From: Bacteroidales bacterium
GTDB lineage: Bacteria > Bacteroidota > Bacteroidia > Bacteroidales > Prolixibacteraceae
Length of the DNA: 47,803 nt
Direction: 5' to 3'
Assembly: GCA_031285325.1 (NCBI GenBank)
Contig: JAITWJ010000058.1
Location: forward strand, 1 to 47,803
Below, one piece after another: positions 44,413-47,803 of the stretch. The position numbers and the translations under genes are program-made. Position 1 is the first letter of the stretch, and the number at the start of each line of letters is the position of its first letter. The notes under the pieces are model-generated. The model was not told the origin of the DNA. It saw only the letters and a list, made by a program, of their open reading frames with translations, and did no database searches.

Positions 44413-44491
44413 TTACTGTAAGCTGTAATAACCCGGAAAGCAATCTAATTAAAAATACATAATTCATGTTGTTTGGAGCCTCAAAAGAAAA

Positions 44492-45538
44492 TCACCAAAT
44501 TTTTCCATGATTCCAACCTTGCGCCTGCAGCGTAATTTTCGAACCTCCACCGGTAATAAGGTTAACCCCTTCGGTTATATCGGTAATGTGCCCTATTACA
44601 GTAAAGTCGGGGTCATTTTTAATTTTTTCGTAGTCAGACAATGCAATTGTGAAAAGCAGTTCATAATCTTCTCCTCCGTTTAATGCCGCAACAATTGGAT
44701 TTATATTCAGTTCTTCAGCCATCTTTTTTGTTTCGTAATCCATCGGAATTTTATCTTCATATAAATTGCATCCAACTCCGGAGTTTTTGCATATATGCAT
44801 AATTTCTGACGAAAGCCCGTCAGAAACATCAATCATAGAAGTGGGTTTAATGCCCAATTTCCTGAAAGTTTCGGTAATATCGTTACGTGCTTCCGGCTTT
44901 AACTGACGTTCGAGTATATAGTTATAACCTTCGAGTTGAGGCTGTATGCCGGGGTTCGCCTTAAAAACTTCATTTTCGCGTTCCAGCAGTTGTAATCCCA
45001 TGTAAGCTCCGCCCAAATCGCCCGAAACACAGAGTAAATCATTTGGTTTTGCTCCGTTACGGTAAATCAGGCCGTCTTTTTCAGCTTCGCCTAAAACAGT
45101 AATGCTTATTATAAGTCCGGTTAATGAACTGGTAGTGTCGCCGCCAATTAAATCAACGCCGTACCTTTCGCAGGCAAGATAAATACCGGAATACAATTCT
45201 TCAATCATTTCAGTCGAAAACTTACTTGAAAGGGCTATACTTACAGTAATTTGCCGAGGACTGGCGTTCATGGCAAAAATATCTGAAAGGTTAACAACTA
45301 CCGATTTATATCCCAAATGTTTCATTGGAACATACATCAGGTTAAAATGAATGCCTTCTGCAAGCATATCGGTTGAAACTACTACTAATTTGTTTTTGTA
45401 ATCGAGAACTGCCGCATCGTCGCCAACACCTTTTAATGTACTTTCGTTTTTCAACTTAATATTGCGGGTTAATTGCTCGATAAGGCCAAATTCGCCCAAT
45501 TCAGATATTGTGTTTTGTTTTATTTCTTTGTTCATCAT
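44492..45538 (-). CDS. thiL: Thiamine-monophosphate kinase
   Basis: The product has 348 residues. Start MMNK could also be the second Met. The PurM/ThiL-like fold shows its metal- and ATP-binding motifs in order: LKGVGDDAAVLDY (residue about 38), VVVSTDMLAEGIHF, SDIFAMNASPRQITVSIALS, DLIGGDTTSSLTGLIISITVLG, MIDVSDGLSSEIMHICKNSGVG and NGGEDYELLFTIAL. It phosphorylates thiamine monophosphate to thiamine diphosphate, the last step of cofactor synthesis. No TPP riboswitch is visible in the 128 bp shared with the divergent sufB gene. Housekeeping gene, cytoplasmic, no anomalies seen. Confidence 0.96.
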   Translation of the reverse strand: MMNKEIKQNTISELGEFGLIEQLTRNIKLKNESTLKGVGDDAAVLDYKNKLVVVSTDMLAEGIHFNLMYVPMKHLGYKSVVVNLSDIFAMNASPRQITVSIALSSKFSTEMIEELYSGIYLACERYGVDLIGGDTTSSLTGLIISITVLGEAEKDGLIYRNGAKPNDLLCVSGDLGGAYMGLQLLERENEVFKANPGIQPQLEGYNYILERQLKPEARNDITETFRKLGIKPTSMIDVSDGLSSEIMHICKNSGVGCNLYEDKIPMDYETKKMAEELNINPIVAALNGGEDYELLFTIALSDYEKIKNDPDFTVIGHITDITEGVNLITGGGSKITLQAQGWNHGKIW

Positions 45539-45578
45539 TAATTAAAACATTAAGGTAGTGTTAAAATGCCTGTCGCGG

Positions 45579-45586
45579 CAAAAATA
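45579..45586 (-). promoter_or_regulatory. Candidate -7 box for thiL
   Basis: On the minus strand the sequence reads TATTTTTG, fitting TAnnTTTG, 41 bp before the thiL start. It overlaps the upstream part of the sufB promoter, so the two genes may compete for polymerase. Confidence 0.45.
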
Positions 45587-45598
45587 CCCATAGTTTTA

Positions 45599-45606
45599 TA
45601 TCTTTG
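45599..45606 (+). promoter_or_regulatory. Candidate -7 box (TATCTTTG) for sufB
   Basis: TATCTTTG fully matches TAnnTTTG, 60 bp before the sufB ATG. The -33 region shows no distinct TTTG. Confidence 0.5.
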
Positions 45607-45666
45607 CAATTAATTTTAACAGGTCTGGCTGATCTGTTGTTGTATTTAGGCAGAAATCAGTGAAAT

Positions 45667-47112
45667 ATGGATGATCAGGGTAAAATATTAGACGACATTA
45701 CACAAGGCGAATATAAATACGGTTTTGTTACCGACATTGAAACCGATATAATTGCAAAAGGACTTAATGAAGACGTAATTCGTACAATTTCTGAAAAGAA
45801 AAACGAACCAGGGTTTATGCTCAAATTCAGGCTCGACGCTTATTCTAAATGGTTAAAAATGAAATGGCCCGGCTGGGCTTACCTTAAAATTCCAAATATC
45901 GACTTTCAGTCTATAAGCTATTATGCGGCGCCAAATAAAAAACCAAAGTATGAAAGTTTAGGCGAAGTTGATCCCGAATTGCTCGAAACCTTTAATAAAC
46001 TGGGCATTCCGCTCGAAGAACAAAAATATTTGGCCGGTGTGGCAGTAGATGCTGTGATAGACAGCGTGTCAGTGAAAACCACTTTTAAGGAAGTTTTAGC
46101 AGAACAGGGCATAATTTTTTGTTCTTTCAGCGAAGCAGTAAGAGAATATCCTGATATGGTTAAAAAATATCTCGGACAGGCTGTTCCTGCCAACGACAAT
46201 TATTTTGCTGCTTTAAACTCGGCAGTTTTCAGCGACGGGTCGTTTTGCTACATCCCAAAAGGAGTCAGGTGTCCGATGGAATTGTCAACCTATTTCAGAA
46301 TTAATGCAGCAAATACCGGACAATTTGAGCGAACGCTAATTGTTGCCGACAACGACAGTTACGTAAGTTACCTCGAAGGCTGCACGGCGCCCATGCGCGA
46401 CGAAAATCAACTTCATGCAGCTGTTGTTGAAATTATTGCTTTCGACCGTGCCGAAGTAAAATATTCAACAGTTCAGAACTGGTACCCGGGCGATAAAAAC
46501 GGTAAAGGCGGAATCTATAATTTTGTTACCAAGCGGGGTATTTGTAAAGGAGTTTCATCAAAAATAAGTTGGACACAAGTAGAAACCGGTTCTGCCATTA
46601 CATGGAAATATCCAAGCTGTATTCTTATGGGCGACAATTCTGTTGGCGAATTTAACTCGGTAGCAGTTACCAACAATTACCAACAGGCCGACACAGGGTC
46701 GAAAATGATACATATAGGCAAGAATACAAAAAGCACCATTATTTCAAAAGGAATATCGGCCGGAAAAAGCAGCAACTCGTACCGCGGGCTGGTGAAGATT
46801 TTGCCCGAAGCAAAAAATTCGCACAACTTTTCGCAGTGCGATTCACTTCTGCTCAGCAACACCTGCGGCGCCCACACATTCCCTTATATCGAAGCAGGAA
46901 ATAAGTCGTCTATTGTTGAGCACGAAGCCACAACCTCTAAAATTAGCGAAAATCAGATATTTTACTGTAACCAAAGAGGAATAAGCACCGAAACAGCCAT
47001 TGGCATAATAGTTAACGGATACGCAAAAGAAGTATTAAACAAACTGCCTATGGAATTTGCCGTTGAAGCGCAAAAACTTCTGCAAATAAGCCTCGAAGGA
47101 AGCGTGGGCTAA
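45667..47112 (+). CDS. sufB: Fe-S cluster assembly scaffold SufB
   Basis: The product has 481 residues, full length. Typical SufB blocks are seen: [20 protein letters not shown] near residue 50, [82 protein letters not shown] (conserved SufB Cys), [53 protein letters not shown] and [20 protein letters not shown] with the cluster-relevant Cys, then [20 protein letters not shown]. SufB forms the SufBC2D complex that builds Fe-S clusters in the cytoplasm. In related genomes sufC and sufD follow at once; here the next roughly 690 bp are non-coding repeats to the window end. Confidence 0.97.
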   Translation: MDDQGKILDDITQGEYKYGFVTDIETDIIAKGLNEDVIRTISEKKNEPGFMLKFRLDAYSKWLKMKWPGWAYLKIPNIDFQSISYYAAPNKKPKYESLGEVDPELLETFNKLGIPLEEQKYLAGVAVDAVIDSVSVKTTFKEVLAEQGIIFCSFSEAVREYPDMVKKYLGQAVPANDNYFAALNSAVFSDGSFCYIPKGVRCPMELSTYFRINAANTGQFERTLIVADNDSYVSYLEGCTAPMRDENQLHAAVVEIIAFDRAEVKYSTVQNWYPGDKNGKGGIYNFVTKRGICKGVSSKISWTQVETGSAITWKYPSCILMGDNSVGEFNSVAVTNNYQQADTGSKMIHIGKNTKSTIISKGISAGKSSNSYRGLVKILPEAKNSHNFSQCDSLLLSNTCGAHTFPYIEAGNKSSIVEHEATTSKISENQIFYCNQRGISTETAIGIIVNGYAKEVLNKLPMEFAVEAQKLLQISLEGSVG

Positions 47113-47729
47113 GCAGTTCAATAATTCACAGTTTACAGTTTACAATTACCCCCTGCGCGATAAAGTCCCCTTCAGGTGATTTAGGGGTCGAACAGTGGTG
47201 TGCAAAAAAGTTAGCGTCAGCGCCGGCAACTATGTACCAGACACTGACGCTCAACAACGTTTTAACAATAAAAAAATACTATACGCGAATATACGTATGT
47301 GTTTTTTAATTTCCAAATTATTTGCCGGTTATTTTAATTTACAACGATTGTCTGGGCAGGTAGCCGGGTCGGCAGTAGCGTCCGGCACAAAACCGGCGCT
47401 AAAGCTAACCGCAAAACATCATTAATCACTAAATTCTATAATAAAATGAATGCTTTCAAATTTCCTGTTGTTAGTGTGGCCGGCGGTAGCGCTGGCACAA
47501 AAGCCAGACACTAACGCTCAACCATGTCTAATAGTAGACGAAAATACAATATGCGAATATAGGTATCTGTGTTTTAATTTCCAAATTATTTGCCGGTTAT
47601 TTTAATTTACAGTCAACAATTATTCACCACAGAATCCACTGAATGGAACTTTGCCGCCCAACTGTTTCTCTTTCAGGGAGGGGTGGGGGGATAATTGTCC
47701 TCTTTCAATTAATAATTATCCACTGTGCA
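47113..47729. repeat. Non-coding stretch with a duplicated hairpin cassette and dispersed repeats
   Basis: Two related cassettes follow one another with a step of about 260-268 bp. Each has a hairpin element (47210-47255 with arms AGCGTCAG/CTGACGCT; 47470-47522 with arms GTTAGTGT/ACACTAAC), both ending in CGCTCAAC, and later a nearly identical 60-bp block (47284-47343 and 47551-47611) built around TTTGCCGGTTATTTTAATTT. A third, smaller hairpin (AGCG-CCGG...CCGGCGCT) is at 47378-47400. The start holds a CAGTTTACAGTTTACAATTA run and a TTCAGGTGATTTAGGGG block that recurs inverted at about 9199-9219. A short frame at 47195-47425 crosses these repeats and is not a gene. Confidence 0.75.
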
Positions 47730-47803
47730 GAACTTCGGGAACGAGGGATTGAACTTCGGGGACTGGGAGCGGAAGTTCGGGGACGGTGTGTGGAAGTTCG
47801 GGG
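47730..47803 (+). repeat. 21-bp tandem repeat array, cut by the window end
   Basis: Units 47730-47750, 47751-47771 and 47772-47792 plus 11 bases of a fourth share GAA(C/G)TTCGGGGAC followed by eight variable bases. The heptamer GAA(C/G)TTC is nearly self-complementary. The array continues beyond the window, so its total length is unknown. Confidence 0.85.

Noticed and set aside
45539-45666. TPP riboswitch before thiL
   Set aside because: No THI-box sequence pattern is present in this short divergent region; thiL has a leader of only about 35-40 bases.
47195-47425. Small open frame downstream of sufB
   Set aside because: It runs through hairpin and direct-repeat DNA and has no counterpart in the second copy of the cassette.
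47730-47803. Possible CRISPR array
   Set aside because: The variable part is only about 8 bp per unit, too short for spacers, and the core is not of CRISPR repeat length.

Overview
The window is chromosomal DNA from a member of the Bacteroidota, most likely a carbohydrate-degrading Bacteroidales or Marinilabiliales species; the genus cannot be fixed from the sequence. The evidence is a SusC/SusD pair, many lipoproteins with acidic residues after the lipobox cysteine, promoter-like TAnnTTTG elements instead of sigma70 boxes, families typical of the phylum (DUF4294, C10 peptidase, ABC permease/M1-like fusion) and AT-rich intergenic DNA.

Layout. (1) 1-9150: a polysaccharide utilization locus with a SusC C-terminal part (cut by the window edge), SusD, a GH43-type protein with discoidin and Fn3 modules, a CBM9-like protein and, after a terminator, a type B carboxylesterase lipoprotein. 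(2) 9150-9585: a gene-free stretch packed with small hairpins and dispersed-repeat sequence. (3) 9586-25025: the most unusual part, a seven-gene same-strand run that joins a complete RND tripartite efflux apparatus (TolC-like protein, adaptor, two RND pumps) to an ABC-2 exporter. One ABC permease carries a degenerate M1-peptidase-like ectodomain and a golvesin-like C-terminus. The second RND pump is fused in one 1567-residue chain to an extra membrane domain and an ABC ATPase. (4) 25026-27630: a 20-bp periodic repeat, a U32 peptidase-family gene, an internally deleted IS5-type element and tRNA-His. (5) 27.8-33.2 kb: an OmpA/TPR lipoprotein, a TPR protein, a DUF4294 protein and a SpoU-type RNA methyltransferase. 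(6) 33.4-36.5 kb: a secreted metzincin-like metalloprotease preceded by a tandemly duplicated lipoprotein gene, with a relic of the protease 5' end trapped between the copies. (7) 36.9-40.3 kb: a visibly GC-richer xylan pair, GH10 xylanase and GH67 alpha-glucuronidase. (8) 40.7-43.0 kb: a C10 cysteine peptidase and a small surface-lipoprotein candidate. (9) 43.1-47.1 kb: housekeeping genes cinA, thiL and sufB. (10) 47.1-47.8 kb: a repeat-rich stretch (duplicated hairpin cassette, 21-bp tandem repeat) that runs off the window where sufC would be expected.

How the genes work together. The SusCD/GH43/CBM9/esterase and GH10/GH67 groups together fit uptake and trimming of substituted xylan-like glycans; the two groups lie about 30 kb apart and are probably regulated separately. 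The ABC-RND operon looks like one export machine or two coupled ones sharing a TolC channel; its substrate cannot be read from the sequence. The strongest candidates for new biology are this ABC-RND operon with its fused pump, and the duplicated lipoprotein/metzincin module, where an inhibitor or chaperone relationship is a testable guess.
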